From the NCBI RefSeq assembly GCF_009671065.1, contig NZ_CP046027.1:1798001-1862000 (forward strand): 64,000 bases of DNA. The letters run 5' to 3'. This document shows, piece after piece, positions 17,407-25,310 of this stretch. Source of the stretch: Neisseria brasiliensis. GTDB taxonomy: Bacteria > Pseudomonadota > Gammaproteobacteria > Burkholderiales > Neisseriaceae. The notes below the pieces were generated by a model. The model was not told the origin of the DNA. It ran no database searches and worked only from the letters and a program-made list of their open reading frames with translations. The first letter of the stretch is position 1. Every line of letters begins with the position of its first letter. The translations under genes were made by a program, and so were the position numbers.

Positions 17407-18093
17407 CTATCGTTTGTCGAGGCGGCGCGAAATCCAGTTGCCCAAGCCCTGCATGGCAATCACCATCAGCACCAAAATCGCCACGATGAAGATAATGACC
17501 TCGGTTTGATAGCGGTAATAGCCGTAGCGGATGGCCAGGTCGCCCAAACCGCCGCCGCCGATCATACCGGCCGCCGCGCTGTAAGAGAGCAGACCGATGG
17601 CCAATACGGTAATACTGGACACCATGCCGGCGCGCGCTTCATTGAGCAGCACTTTGCGGATGATGGTGAGCGGTGTCGCCCCCATGCTGATCGACGCTTC
17701 AATCATACCGCGCGGCACTTCGCGCAGGTTTTGCTCGACCAAGCGGGCAAAATAAAACAGGCCGGAAACGCTCAACACCAGCGATGCGGCGTAAGGGCCG
17801 ATGGTACTGCCGATGATGGCGCGGGTGGCCGGAATCAGCGCAATCATCAAAATTACAAACGGAAACGCGCGCATTAAATTGACCAAGTTGTCCAACACAA
17901 AATTCAGCGGCTTGTTGTAGTGCAATTGGCGGTTGGAAGTGACAAACAGCAACACACCCAATAAAGTGCCGAACACCACGGCAAACAAGGTGGATAAACC
18001 GACCATGATAAAGGTTTCGCCCAAGGCTTGGTAAATCTCACCTTTCATGCCACTGATGGTGGCGAGGGCTTTGGAAAAAGTCAAATCCGCCAT
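17407..18093 (-). CDS. metI: Methionine ABC transporter permease MetI
   Basis: Inner-membrane permease of 228 residues with five or so hydrophobic segments (ETFIMVGLSTLFAVVFGTLL, FPFVILMIALIPATRAII). The cytoplasmic EAA loop that contacts MetN is seen as EASISMGATPLTIIRKVLLNEARAG. Its ATG is separated from the metN stop by one base, so the two are translated in tandem. Confidence 0.95.
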   Translation of the reverse strand: MADLTFSKALATISGMKGEIYQALGETFIMVGLSTLFAVVFGTLLGVLLFVTSNRQLHYNKPLNFVLDNLVNLMRAFPFVILMIALIPATRAIIGSTIGPYAASLVLSVSGLFYFARLVEQNLREVPRGMIEASISMGATPLTIIRKVLLNEARAGMVSSITVLAIGLLSYSAAAGMIGGGGLGDLAIRYGYYRYQTEVIIFIVAILVLMVIAMQGLGNWISRRLDKR

Positions 18094-18094
18094 C

Positions 18095-18832
18095 TCAATC
18101 CTCCCGAATCAGTTCGCGCCCGATTTCCGATTGGGCATGAATTTGGTTGTTGTTCACTTCTACCACTTCCAACAGGCGGCCGTTGTCCAGCAGGGCGGCG
18201 CGGTCGCATAAGCGGCGAATCACGCTCATTTCGTGGGTCACGATGACGATGGTCACGTTGAATCGTTTGTTGATGTCTTCCAAGCATTCCAACACGCTGC
18301 GGGTAGTGGCAGGGTCGAGTGCGGAAGTCGGTTCGTCGGCCAAAATCACTTGCGGATTGGGTGCCAACGCGCGGGCAATGCCGACACGCTGCTTTTGTCC
18401 GCCCGAAAGCTGGGCAGGGAAGTGACCGGCGCGCTCCTGCAAACCGACAATTTCCAAACATTCCGCCACGCGCGCACGGATTTTTTCAGACGACCATCCG
18501 GCAATTTCCAACGGAAAAGCCACATTATCCGCCACCGTGCGGTTGCTCAACAGATTAAACTGCTGGAACACCATACCGATATTTTGCCGTGCCTGACGCA
18601 ACTGCGCGCCATTTAGCGTCATCAAATCCTGATTGCCGACCAAAACACGCCCCGAATCCGGCCGCTCGAGCAGATTAATCAACCGCAATAAGGTCGATTT
18701 GCCCGCGCCGGAATAGCCCATCAGGCCGAAAATTTCACCGTCTTTAATTTCCAAACTGGTCGGCTCCACCGCCGTAAACCACGATTTGTCGCGCGTTTGG
18801 TAGCGTTTGGAAACCTTGTCTAAAATAATCAT
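18095..18832 (-). CDS. metN: Methionine ABC transporter ATP-binding protein MetN
   Basis: ATPase of the MetNIQ importer. Walker A GYSGAGKSTLLR, signature LSGGQKQRVGIARAL, Walker B VILADEPTSALD and switch His in IVTHEM are all visible. From the start MIILDKVSKRY at 18832 it has 245 residues, about 100 fewer than typical MetN: after the switch region it ends with NNQIHAQSEIGRELIRED and lacks the C-terminal ACT-like C2 domain that binds methionine and inhibits transport in E. coli. Long upstream reading is excluded because it runs through the promoter and leader. Confidence 0.93.
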   Translation of the reverse strand: MIILDKVSKRYQTRDKSWFTAVEPTSLEIKDGEIFGLMGYSGAGKSTLLRLINLLERPDSGRVLVGNQDLMTLNGAQLRQARQNIGMVFQQFNLLSNRTVADNVAFPLEIAGWSSEKIRARVAECLEIVGLQERAGHFPAQLSGGQKQRVGIARALAPNPQVILADEPTSALDPATTRSVLECLEDINKRFNVTIVIVTHEMSVIRRLCDRAALLDNGRLLEVVEVNNNQIHAQSEIGRELIRED

Positions 18833-18964
18833 AATGTTCTCAAATACAACAAAGCCCGATGTCTGACACAACGGGCTGGTTTTGCAGCGGAAATAAAATA
18901 TCATCTGCAAACGCTTTAGCTGTTTGTGCCCGCAAGCTGTGTCAAATCGGCATAAAAGTGTGAA
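18833..18964 (-). ncRNA. Structured leader of metNIQ with two exclusive folds
   Basis: About 130 bases lie between the predicted transcription start and the metN ATG. Read on the minus strand, fold A pairs GACACA (18938-18943) with TGTGTC (18865-18870), GCGGGC (18928-18933) with GCCCGT (18871-18876), and TTTGCAG (18905-18911) with CTGCAAA (18881-18887). Fold B is a hairpin at 18853-18877 (AGCCCG ... CGGGCT with an inner TGT/ACA) that uses the same 3' bases and is followed by TTTGTTGTATTT close to the start codon. Two competing folds in front of a methionine importer suggest attenuation or a riboswitch. I do not recognise a described class. Confidence 0.5.
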
Positions 18965-18970
18965 TGGGGA

Positions 18971-18999
18971 ATAGTAACGAAAACGTGAAATCGTGTCAA
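18971..18999 (-). promoter_or_regulatory. Promoter of metNIQ
   Basis: On the minus strand TTGACA (18994-18999) and TACTAT (18971-18976) with a 17-base spacer. Confidence 0.75.
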
Positions 19000-19139
19000 G
19001 AATCAAGGCCGTCTGAATGTTTGGGGCGGGTTTGTTTTGAAAAATACCGAGTGTTGTGATAGAAAGCCGTCTGAAGTCGGCAGGTAAGTTTTTAGACGGC
19101 CTGTTGAGTGTTCTATATCTTATGATTAATCGATAAAAA

Positions 19140-20183
19140 ATGAAAACCATCAAAATTTTAGCAAGCCTAGGCGGGGTAATGGCAGCATTTCCTGTATGGG
19201 CGGCAACCTGCACACCAGCGCAATTAGACGAAATTTTAGCGCCGGCAACAGCTCAGCAAAACAGCGTAGAAGTTGCCTGCTCGGCTACCTTGCCGAAAAA
19301 CCGTACCATTAGCAAGCGTTTGTATTTTACGGGCGCAGCGGCAAGCAATCAGGTGTTTGATTGCAATGGCAATACGATTGCGCCTACCCATATTACGGGC
19401 GGAGACAGCATAGTCATTCGCTCGAAAAAGCAGCAAAATCAATGGTTGCGTCCGGAAAACTTAACCATTCGCAGCTGTAAAGTAGCCGGTTCGGTACGTG
19501 TGATGGGTATGGGCGCGAATGGGGAAGTGGAAGCCGTGCGCTTGTCTTCGCTTGAGAACGGTCATACGGAGCGTGCGCAGGCAGCTGCGCCCAGTCGTAT
19601 TCGTTTAGAAAACATGACTATTGTCGGAAATGGCCGTATTCCTTTGTATCTGGCGCCGGGCGTGAATCATGTGACGGTTGCCAACAGCCGCATTACAGGG
19701 CATAGCAAAAGTGTGGCTGTTTATCTGGATGCAGAGAGTGGTCACAATACCTTTACCCGTAATACTATTGACGCCAAAACATCAAAGCGGGAATTGATTG
19801 CCATTGACGGCTCGGCACATAATGCGTTCAGCCATAACCGTTTTTCCGCGCTCAATCATGGCGGTATTTATTTTTACCGCAATTGCGGCGAGGGCGGCAC
19901 CATCCGTCACCAAACGCCGTCTTACAATACCTTAAGCCAAAATGTGTTTTACTATCATCGATATAGAGGACGCTTGCCGGTAATATGGCTGGGCGCACGT
20001 GATGGCAACCGCAATTATTGTGAAGCAGATGCGGGCTATGCGTTTGGCAGCAGTTTGGATAACCGCGATTTTGCCGACTTTAATGTGGTTGAGAATAACC
20101 AAATTTACCGCTTGCCCATTCGTAGAATGATTCGTGATGAGGGGAGTAATAACCGAATCAGTGAGAATCGTACGATAAAATAA
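19140..20183 (+). CDS. Secreted right-handed beta-helix protein
   Basis: A 347-residue protein with an N-terminal signal peptide ending near AAFPVWAA, so it is exported. The rest has short repeating strand-turn units rich in Asn (VTVANSRITGHSKSV, HNTFTRNTIDAK, HNAFSHNRFSALNHGGIYFY, YNTLSQNVFYYH), the pattern of pectate-lyase-like parallel beta-helices of the NosD/Beta-helix type. A carbohydrate or surface polymer target is possible but cannot be read. No good Shine-Dalgarno site precedes the ATG (GATAAAAA only). Single gene followed by an uptake-sequence terminator. Confidence 0.75.
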   Translation: MKTIKILASLGGVMAAFPVWAATCTPAQLDEILAPATAQQNSVEVACSATLPKNRTISKRLYFTGAAASNQVFDCNGNTIAPTHITGGDSIVIRSKKQQNQWLRPENLTIRSCKVAGSVRVMGMGANGEVEAVRLSSLENGHTERAQAAAPSRIRLENMTIVGNGRIPLYLAPGVNHVTVANSRITGHSKSVAVYLDAESGHNTFTRNTIDAKTSKRELIAIDGSAHNAFSHNRFSALNHGGIYFYRNCGEGGTIRHQTPSYNTLSQNVFYYHRYRGRLPVIWLGARDGNRNYCEADAGYAFGSSLDNRDFADFNVVENNQIYRLPIRRMIRDEGSNNRISENRTIK

Positions 20184-20210
20184 TTTAACTTACTATTTGA
20201 TTAAATTGAT

Positions 20211-20254
20211 AAAAGGCCGTCTGAAAATGCTTGATACATTTTCAGACGGCCTTT
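20211..20254. terminator. Bidirectional uptake-sequence terminator
   Basis: AAAAGGCCGTCTGAAAATG and its complement with T runs, between the convergent beta-helix and trhP genes. Confidence 0.85.
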
Positions 20255-20268
20255 TCATTTCAACTAAA

Positions 20269-21624
20269 TTAAGGATTCATAATCCGCGCCACCAAGGCTT
20301 TTTCTTTACCTTGCATATTCGGGATTTTCACCTGAATACCGTTGCCCGGTGCCACATCTACTGCTTCGCCTTTACGGGTCATTTGCTCAAGCGTGATGGT
20401 TTGGTTGCCGCTCGGGTGGATGATTTCGATGGTGTCGCCCACGGCAAAGCGGTTTTTCACTTCAACGGTTGCCCAGCCTTCGTTGTCGATGTCGGTCACA
20501 TGGCCGACGTATTGGCTTTGTTTCGCTACGGAATGGCCGTTGAGATAGTTTTGGTAATCTTGCGTTTTGTGGCGCTCCAAGAAGCCGGAAGTGTAGCCGC
20601 GGTTGGCCAAGCCTTCGAGTTCGCTCAACAGGCTCAAGTCAAACGGGCGGCCGGCGACGGCATCGTCAATCGCTTTGCGGTAGCTTTGCGCCACGCGGGC
20701 AACGTAATACAGCGATTTGGTGCGGCCTTCGACTTTGAGGCTGTCCACGCCGATTTGGGTGAGTTTGTCGACCACTTCAATGCCGCGTAAGTCTTTGGAA
20801 TTCATGATGTATGTGCCGTGTTCGTCTTCCATAATCGGCATGAATTCGCCCGGGCGGTTGCTTTCTTCAATCAGGAATACTTTGTTGGCGGCAGGGTGGC
20901 GCTGCTGGCCGTTGATGCCTTCAAAGTTTTGGTTGGCTTCTTCCTGCGCTTTTTCAAAGTTGAAACCTTGCAACAGCTTGGCATCGCCCATGTCGTCGGT
21001 TTCCGAATCGTGCACTTTGTAATCCCAGCGGCAAGAGTTGGTGCAAGTGCCTTGGTTGGGGTCACGGTGGTTGAAATAACCCGATAATAAACAACGGCCT
21101 GAGTAGGCAATACACAATGCGCCGTGAATAAATACTTCCAATTCGATGTCGGGGCATTCTTGGCGGATTTCGGCGATTTCGTCCATGCTCAATTCGCGCG
21201 ACAAGATGATGCGCTCAACGCCGATTTTTTCCCAGAATTTCACGCCCCAATAGTTGGTGGTGTTGGCTTGTACAGACAAGTGAATCGGCATATCCGGCCA
21301 TTTTTCGCGCACGGTCATAATCAGGCCGGGGTCGGCCATAATCAGCGCGTCGGGCTTCATGGCGATTAACGGTTCCATGTCGGCAACGAAGGTTTTCAGC
21401 TTGGAATTGTGCGGCAAGGTGTTGACGGTCAGGAAGAATTTTTTATTGCGCTCGTGCGCTTCTTTAATGCCTTGTTCCAACACGTCGAGTTTGGCAAATT
21501 CGTTGTTGCGCGCGCGCAGCGAGTAGCGCGGCGAACCGGCATACACGGCATCGGCGCCGAAATCGTAAGCGGCGCGCATGCGTTCCAAACCGCCGGCAGG
21601 GAGGAGTAATTCAGGTGCTTTCAT
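20269..21624 (-). CDS. trhP: tRNA 5-hydroxyuridine synthesis protein TrhP (peptidase U32 family)
   Basis: Member of the U32 family, YegQ branch, which hydroxylates U34 of certain tRNAs using prephenate-derived chemistry and an iron-sulfur cluster. 451 residues. Family blocks: ELLLPAGGLERMRAAYDFGADAVYAG, HLSVQANTTNYWGVKFW and the cysteine signature EVFIHGALCIAYSGRCLLSGYF followed by GTCTNSCRWDY (shown as separate parts in the protein at about residues 160-205). A C-terminal barrel domain is present. Older annotations call this a collagenase or protease, which is not supported. Confidence 0.88.
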   Translation of the reverse strand: MKAPELLLPAGGLERMRAAYDFGADAVYAGSPRYSLRARNNEFAKLDVLEQGIKEAHERNKKFFLTVNTLPHNSKLKTFVADMEPLIAMKPDALIMADPGLIMTVREKWPDMPIHLSVQANTTNYWGVKFWEKIGVERIILSRELSMDEIAEIRQECPDIELEVFIHGALCIAYSGRCLLSGYFNHRDPNQGTCTNSCRWDYKVHDSETDDMGDAKLLQGFNFEKAQEEANQNFEGINGQQRHPAANKVFLIEESNRPGEFMPIMEDEHGTYIMNSKDLRGIEVVDKLTQIGVDSLKVEGRTKSLYYVARVAQSYRKAIDDAVAGRPFDLSLLSELEGLANRGYTSGFLERHKTQDYQNYLNGHSVAKQSQYVGHVTDIDNEGWATVEVKNRFAVGDTIEIIHPSGNQTITLEQMTRKGEAVDVAPGNGIQVKIPNMQGKEKALVARIMNP

Positions 21625-21898
21625 CTTGTGTTCTTTGTTTTATAAATGTTTTCAGACGGCCTTGAAATACGTAGAGGCCGTCTGAAATAAAATTAATCGG
21701 AATGGGTGGATTATCCGCTTTTTTGCTGGAGGGGTCAATTTTCATTGGCTGCTTCAGCATTGTTTTGCTTAAGATTACTCAATAAATATCAAAGTCAAGA
21801 AAGAAGTATGAAGAAGTTTGATCAGCAAATATTTTAGACGGTTTTCTAAAAACACTATGCCTTACTAGCGAAGTAAGTGATCAATATTGAGGCAATAA

Positions 21899-22282
21899 TT
21901 ATGGCTCTTTTGTGTGTAAAAACATAATGAGAGCCTGCTGTTTTTCGGGAGGAAGCATGCGAAAATATTTCAGCAGTAATAATTCTTCTGCTGTTTGTAT
22001 TCCATTTTCATCTTCTGAACGGCCATAGCGCAACCAAGATTCGTTGGTTTCTAACCATTTTGCTAAAGTTGCAACTTTATCAGGCGTAGGAATAGAACGT
22101 CCAATCAACCAATGATGGAACGTTTGTGCGCTGATGGATTGGTTCGGATGTCGCAGATTAAATCGGTCAGCTAATTTATTGTTTGATAAGCCATTTAAGC
22201 CTGCCAGTTTTAAAGCAGTCTGAAGGCGGCGACTGAAACCAAGTTTCTCTTGTTCTGAATGCATAAAGTGTATTATCGCCAT
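21899..22282 (-). CDS. Helix-turn-helix transcriptional regulator
   Basis: A small regulator of 127 residues. The segment NNKLADRFNLRH ... QSISAQTFHHWLIGRSIPTPDKV is a lambda-repressor-like HTH of the type common in neisserial and phage-derived regulators, with a C-terminal helical tail (ELLLLKYFRMLPPEKQQAL). It is transcribed away from the AAAEK-repeat lipoprotein and Slam genes, and a palindrome lies between them, so it may control that pair or itself. Start at 22282 or at the internal Met seven codons later. Confidence 0.75.
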   Translation of the reverse strand: MAIIHFMHSEQEKLGFSRRLQTALKLAGLNGLSNNKLADRFNLRHPNQSISAQTFHHWLIGRSIPTPDKVATLAKWLETNESWLRYGRSEDENGIQTAEELLLLKYFRMLPPEKQQALIMFLHTKEP

Positions 22283-22345
22283 CAGAACAACTCTTTTTTT
22301 AAACTATTTTGTTGTGAATATAAACATTTTAGTTGATTTTACAAG

Positions 22346-22365
22346 TTGAATGATTGATAATTCAA
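22346..22365. promoter_or_regulatory. Palindrome between the HTH gene and the lipoprotein gene
   Basis: TTGAAT-N8-ATTCAA, perfect 6-base arms, 56 bases before the lipoprotein ATG in the divergent intergenic region. It could be an operator for the adjacent HTH protein. It has only partial likeness to a Fur box. Confidence 0.35.
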
Positions 22366-22420
22366 TTTGGGTTAACACTCGATTACACCAAATTTTTATC
22401 AACAATAGGAGGGTTTGAAA

Positions 22421-23617
22421 ATGTCTTTACAGAAGAGTGCATTAGCTACCGCTATCGTATTAGCGCTTGCTGCTTGTAGCAGCAGTAATAACGACACAAC
22501 TAAGCTGAAAGCGCAATCAACGAATACATCAGCATCACAAAAGGCCGCAGCCGAGAAAGCGGCTGCTGAGAAAGCAGCTGCCGAAAAAGCCGCCGCTGAG
22601 AAAGCCGCAGCCGAGAAAGCCGCAGCCGAGAAAGCTGCTGCTGAGAAAGCTGCAGCCGAGAAAGCCGCAGCCGAGAAAGCAGCCGCAGAAAAAGCTGCAG
22701 CCGAGAAAGCCGTAGCCGAGAAAGCCGCAGCCGAGAAAGCTGCTGCTGAGAAAGCTGCTGCTGAGAAAGCAGCCGCAGAAAAAGCAACTGCAGAAAAAGC
22801 TGCAGCCGAGAAAGTTGCCCGCGATGCAAAAATTACAGAACTTAAAGAACAGGCAATTGCGGCGGGTCTAAATTCTGAAGAGGCTAAACACTTTGCAGAC
22901 CAAAACGTTAACACTCCTGAAAATCAAATAAAAAACAAGTTAGATACTTTTGTTGCTCAATTGCAAGAAGAGAAAGCTTTAGCTCAGGCTAAGGCCTTGA
23001 AAGGTGTATCAGATTCGCGTTATGTGCTGAATGATATTACAGCAGAAAGCCGCTCATCTGCTTCAAGCACAATCAATGCAGTTACTCAAGAATCTAGAAT
23101 TCAGACAGTTGTTTATAACCAGCCCTATTCTGTTGTAATTGGAGATTATGCTGGCAGCGTTTCATACAATAATAGTACAGCAGGTTTAATCAGTGATAAT
23201 AGATCATCTGCTATTGCCATTAAAGGTCTGAAAACTGAAGAAAGTGCTATTCCAAATGCAGGTAAGGCAACATATATCGGCAAGGCATTCAATGGAGCAT
23301 ATCTTGCAGGAAGTTACGATTGGGATAACCGAACTTGGGAGGAAGATAAAATTGCCCAAGGTGCGTTGTCTTATTTAGTTGACTTTAGCAAGCGCACTGG
23401 CTCAGGTTCTATTACAGGCTTGGGGGATACCATTACTTTGCAACAAGGATCGATTTCCGGTACAGGTATTTCAGCCAATGCCGAACAAGGCTACCGCACA
23501 GGCAGCTACATGCTTGACTTCTACGGTAAAACTGCTGAAGAAATTGCAGGTAAAGTCATGTTTAACAGAAAAGATACCGTCGGCTTCGGCGGCCAACGCG
23601 GCGACATCACCAAATAA
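22421..23617 (+). CDS. Slam-dependent surface lipoprotein with EAAAK-type helical stalk
   Basis: A 398-residue lipoprotein. Signal peptide with lipobox LAAC (Cys19), short linker, then residues about 42-131 are 18 tandem pentapeptides, nearly all AAAEK, with one AVAEK and one ATAEK. Such repeats form a stiff single alpha helix. A further helical stretch follows to about residue 195. The C-terminal 200 residues look like the eight-stranded barrel of TbpB/fHbp-type surface lipoproteins, ending DFYGKTAEEIAGKVMF then GFGGQRGD. A Slam gene follows, so export to the cell surface by that Slam is inferred. AGGAGG at 22408-22413 fixes the ATG at 22421. The ligand is unknown. Confidence 0.85.
   Translation: MSLQKSALATAIVLALAACSSSNNDTTKLKAQSTNTSASQKAAAEKAAAEKAAAEKAAAEKAAAEKAAAEKAAAEKAAAEKAAAEKAAAEKAAAEKAVAEKAAAEKAAAEKAAAEKAAAEKATAEKAAAEKVARDAKITELKEQAIAAGLNSEEAKHFADQNVNTPENQIKNKLDTFVAQLQEEKALAQAKALKGVSDSRYVLNDITAESRSSASSTINAVTQESRIQTVVYNQPYSVVIGDYAGSVSYNNSTAGLISDNRSSAIAIKGLKTEESAIPNAGKATYIGKAFNGAYLAGSYDWDNRTWEEDKIAQGALSYLVDFSKRTGSGSITGLGDTITLQQGSISGTGISANAEQGYRTGSYMLDFYGKTAEEIAGKVMFNRKDTVGFGGQRGDITK
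22544..22813 (+). repeat. 18 tandem 15-base repeats encoding AAAEK
   Basis: Eighteen in-frame 15-mers of the form GCN-GCN-GCN-GAR-AAA. Third positions vary among units (GCC, GCA, GCT, GCG), but some neighbours are identical. The repeat number could change by recombination or slippage in steps of five residues without shifting the frame, so stalk length may vary between strains. Confidence 0.95.
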
Positions 23618-23633
23618 CCTTTATTCCTAATCC

Positions 23634-23665
23634 AATGCCGTCTGAAACCTTTTTCAGACGGCATT
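23634..23665 (+). terminator. Uptake-sequence hairpin between lipoprotein and Slam genes
   Basis: AATGCCGTCTGAAA and TTTCAGACGGCATT with a 4-base loop and TCTG after it. It would lower Slam expression relative to its substrate. Confidence 0.7.
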
Positions 23666-23692
23666 CTGTTCGTCAAATGATAAAAATACAAT

Positions 23693-25093
23693 ATGAAGAA
23701 AACCTTACTGACTTATTTACTGCTGCCTGCTGCGTTCGTACACGCGGAAGAAATCAGCGTGCCGCAAATCTTTTTTGAATCCGATACGCCCAAGCAGATG
23801 GAAAATCCGGTTGAAACGCCGTTGGAATTGCCCGAACATGCTGCCAAACCGCTTGCGGGTGCGGGTATGGAAGCGCAAATCTCTCAGGCGGTGGTTGGCA
23901 AAGATTGGACGGGCTTGGCGGCATTGCTGCAAACCTACCGCGCACAAGCCGATGCTGATGCTGTTTTAATCGCGTATGCCGAGGGCGCGCGATTGCGGGC
24001 GGAAGGGCAACAGGCAAAAGCGATTGAGCAATACCGCAATATCGCAAGCCCTGATTTGCCCTATGTTCAGCTTGATCTGGCTTTGATGCTGGCGGAAGAC
24101 AAGCAATACAGTGAAGCATCAGAGATACTCACTCAATTAGAGCAGGCAGATATTGCACCTTCGGTGCATAAGATAGCCGTGGCTTATCGCAATGCAGCGG
24201 AAAAAGTACAAGCTTGGCAGCCTTCGTTCCATTTCAATTTCGAGCAGACGGATAATGTCAATAATGCTTCTGCCGAGCGCACCATTGATTGGAACGGGCG
24301 GCAATGGCGCAAAACGGAAGACAGTCTGCCCAAAAGTGCCAAAGGTTTGCGTTACGGGCTGGGTATTGAGCGCACCAAAAATATCAAAGGCCATCATTTT
24401 GCCCATGTTTCTGTGCAGGGTGAGGGTGTGCATTATTGGGATGCGCAAGACTTTAACGAACAGACTGTCCAATTGGCCGCAGGCTACCGCTGGCAAGATA
24501 TCCGCCAAGATTGGGGGCTGGTGCCTTTTGTCGAACAAAACTGGTTAGGTGGCACGCGTTACAACCATAGTATAGGCGCAACGGCAGATTACAAACGCCG
24601 TCTGAACGAGCAATGGCAGTTGACCGCCTACACGCAATACAGCGAGAAACGTTACCGCGAAGCGGATTTGGCCGAACGCTACAACAGCAGGGTAACGGCA
24701 GCAGGCATCACTGCCAGCCGCCGCATGGACAATAATGCGCTGGTTTACGGCGGCTTGGATGTGCTGAACGACGATACGCGCGAACGCGAACAGGCTTCTT
24801 GGCGTTACGGGATGCGCGTGGGCGCGGTCAAACAGTTTTCAGACGGCCTTGGTATGCGCGCCAATCTGCGCTATATGCGGCGCGAATTCAAAGCGCCGGG
24901 CTGGCTGGTGTATGACTTTACCCGCCGCGACCATGAATATCACGCTGCGGCAGCGGTGTGGCACAGTAAATTGTCGTGGAAAGGCTTCATACCACAATTA
25001 AATTTCCGTTATGGGAAAATTGATAGCAATATGAAGGGTTTTTATTCTCGAAAAAGTAACCAATGGTTTATAAGTGTCGAGCGGTCATGGTAA
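23693..25093 (+). CDS. Surface lipoprotein assembly modulator (Slam)
   Basis: Outer-membrane protein of 466 residues that moves surface lipoproteins across the outer membrane. A signal peptide ends at FVHAEE. Residues about 60-180 are helical TPR-like repeats (AIEQYRNIA, PYVQLDLALMLAEDKQYSEASEIL). From about residue 185 alternating strands make a beta-barrel (FHFNFEQTDNVNNAS, YGLGIERTKNI, AAGYRWQDIRQDWGLVPF), and the chain ends with the aromatic WFISVERSW. This is the DUF560/Slam layout. It follows its likely substrate gene by 75 bases. Confidence 0.9.
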   Translation: MKKTLLTYLLLPAAFVHAEEISVPQIFFESDTPKQMENPVETPLELPEHAAKPLAGAGMEAQISQAVVGKDWTGLAALLQTYRAQADADAVLIAYAEGARLRAEGQQAKAIEQYRNIASPDLPYVQLDLALMLAEDKQYSEASEILTQLEQADIAPSVHKIAVAYRNAAEKVQAWQPSFHFNFEQTDNVNNASAERTIDWNGRQWRKTEDSLPKSAKGLRYGLGIERTKNIKGHHFAHVSVQGEGVHYWDAQDFNEQTVQLAAGYRWQDIRQDWGLVPFVEQNWLGGTRYNHSIGATADYKRRLNEQWQLTAYTQYSEKRYREADLAERYNSRVTAAGITASRRMDNNALVYGGLDVLNDDTREREQASWRYGMRVGAVKQFSDGLGMRANLRYMRREFKAPGWLVYDFTRRDHEYHAAAAVWHSKLSWKGFIPQLNFRYGKIDSNMKGFYSRKSNQWFISVERSW

Positions 25094-25148
25094 TGGAATG
25101 AGTATTGCATCTCTTTCTTTCTGCAAAGTTAAAAGTCTGTGGTTGATA

Positions 25149-25190
25149 TTTCAGACGGCCTATATTAAGTGTAAAAAGGCCGTCTGAAAT
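25149..25190. terminator. Uptake-sequence hairpin after Slam
   Basis: ATTTCAGACGGCCT and AGGCCGTCTGAAAT face each other about 55 bases past the slam stop. Confidence 0.65.
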
Positions 25191-25310
25191 CAAATTTTTG
25201 TGATAAAAGGCATTCAAAGTTTGTATTTTCTTGTAAAATGTCTGGTTTATTTGCCACGATTCAGCGCCATGCGGTTAGGGCGTGGTGCAAACTTCTGATA
25301 AGAGCGGGAT

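Noticed and set aside
18833..19213. N-terminal extension of MetN by about 127 residues
   Set aside because: It would run through the promoter and leader; the ATP-binding domain starts normally at 18832.
22544..22813. CRISPR-like array
   Set aside because: The 15-base units are contiguous, in frame and without spacers; it is a coding repeat.
22399..22914. Long minus-strand frame rich in Ala, Phe and Ser across the repeat tract
   Set aside because: It is the mirror of the AAAEK repeats; the plus strand has a signal peptide, ribosome site and family match.
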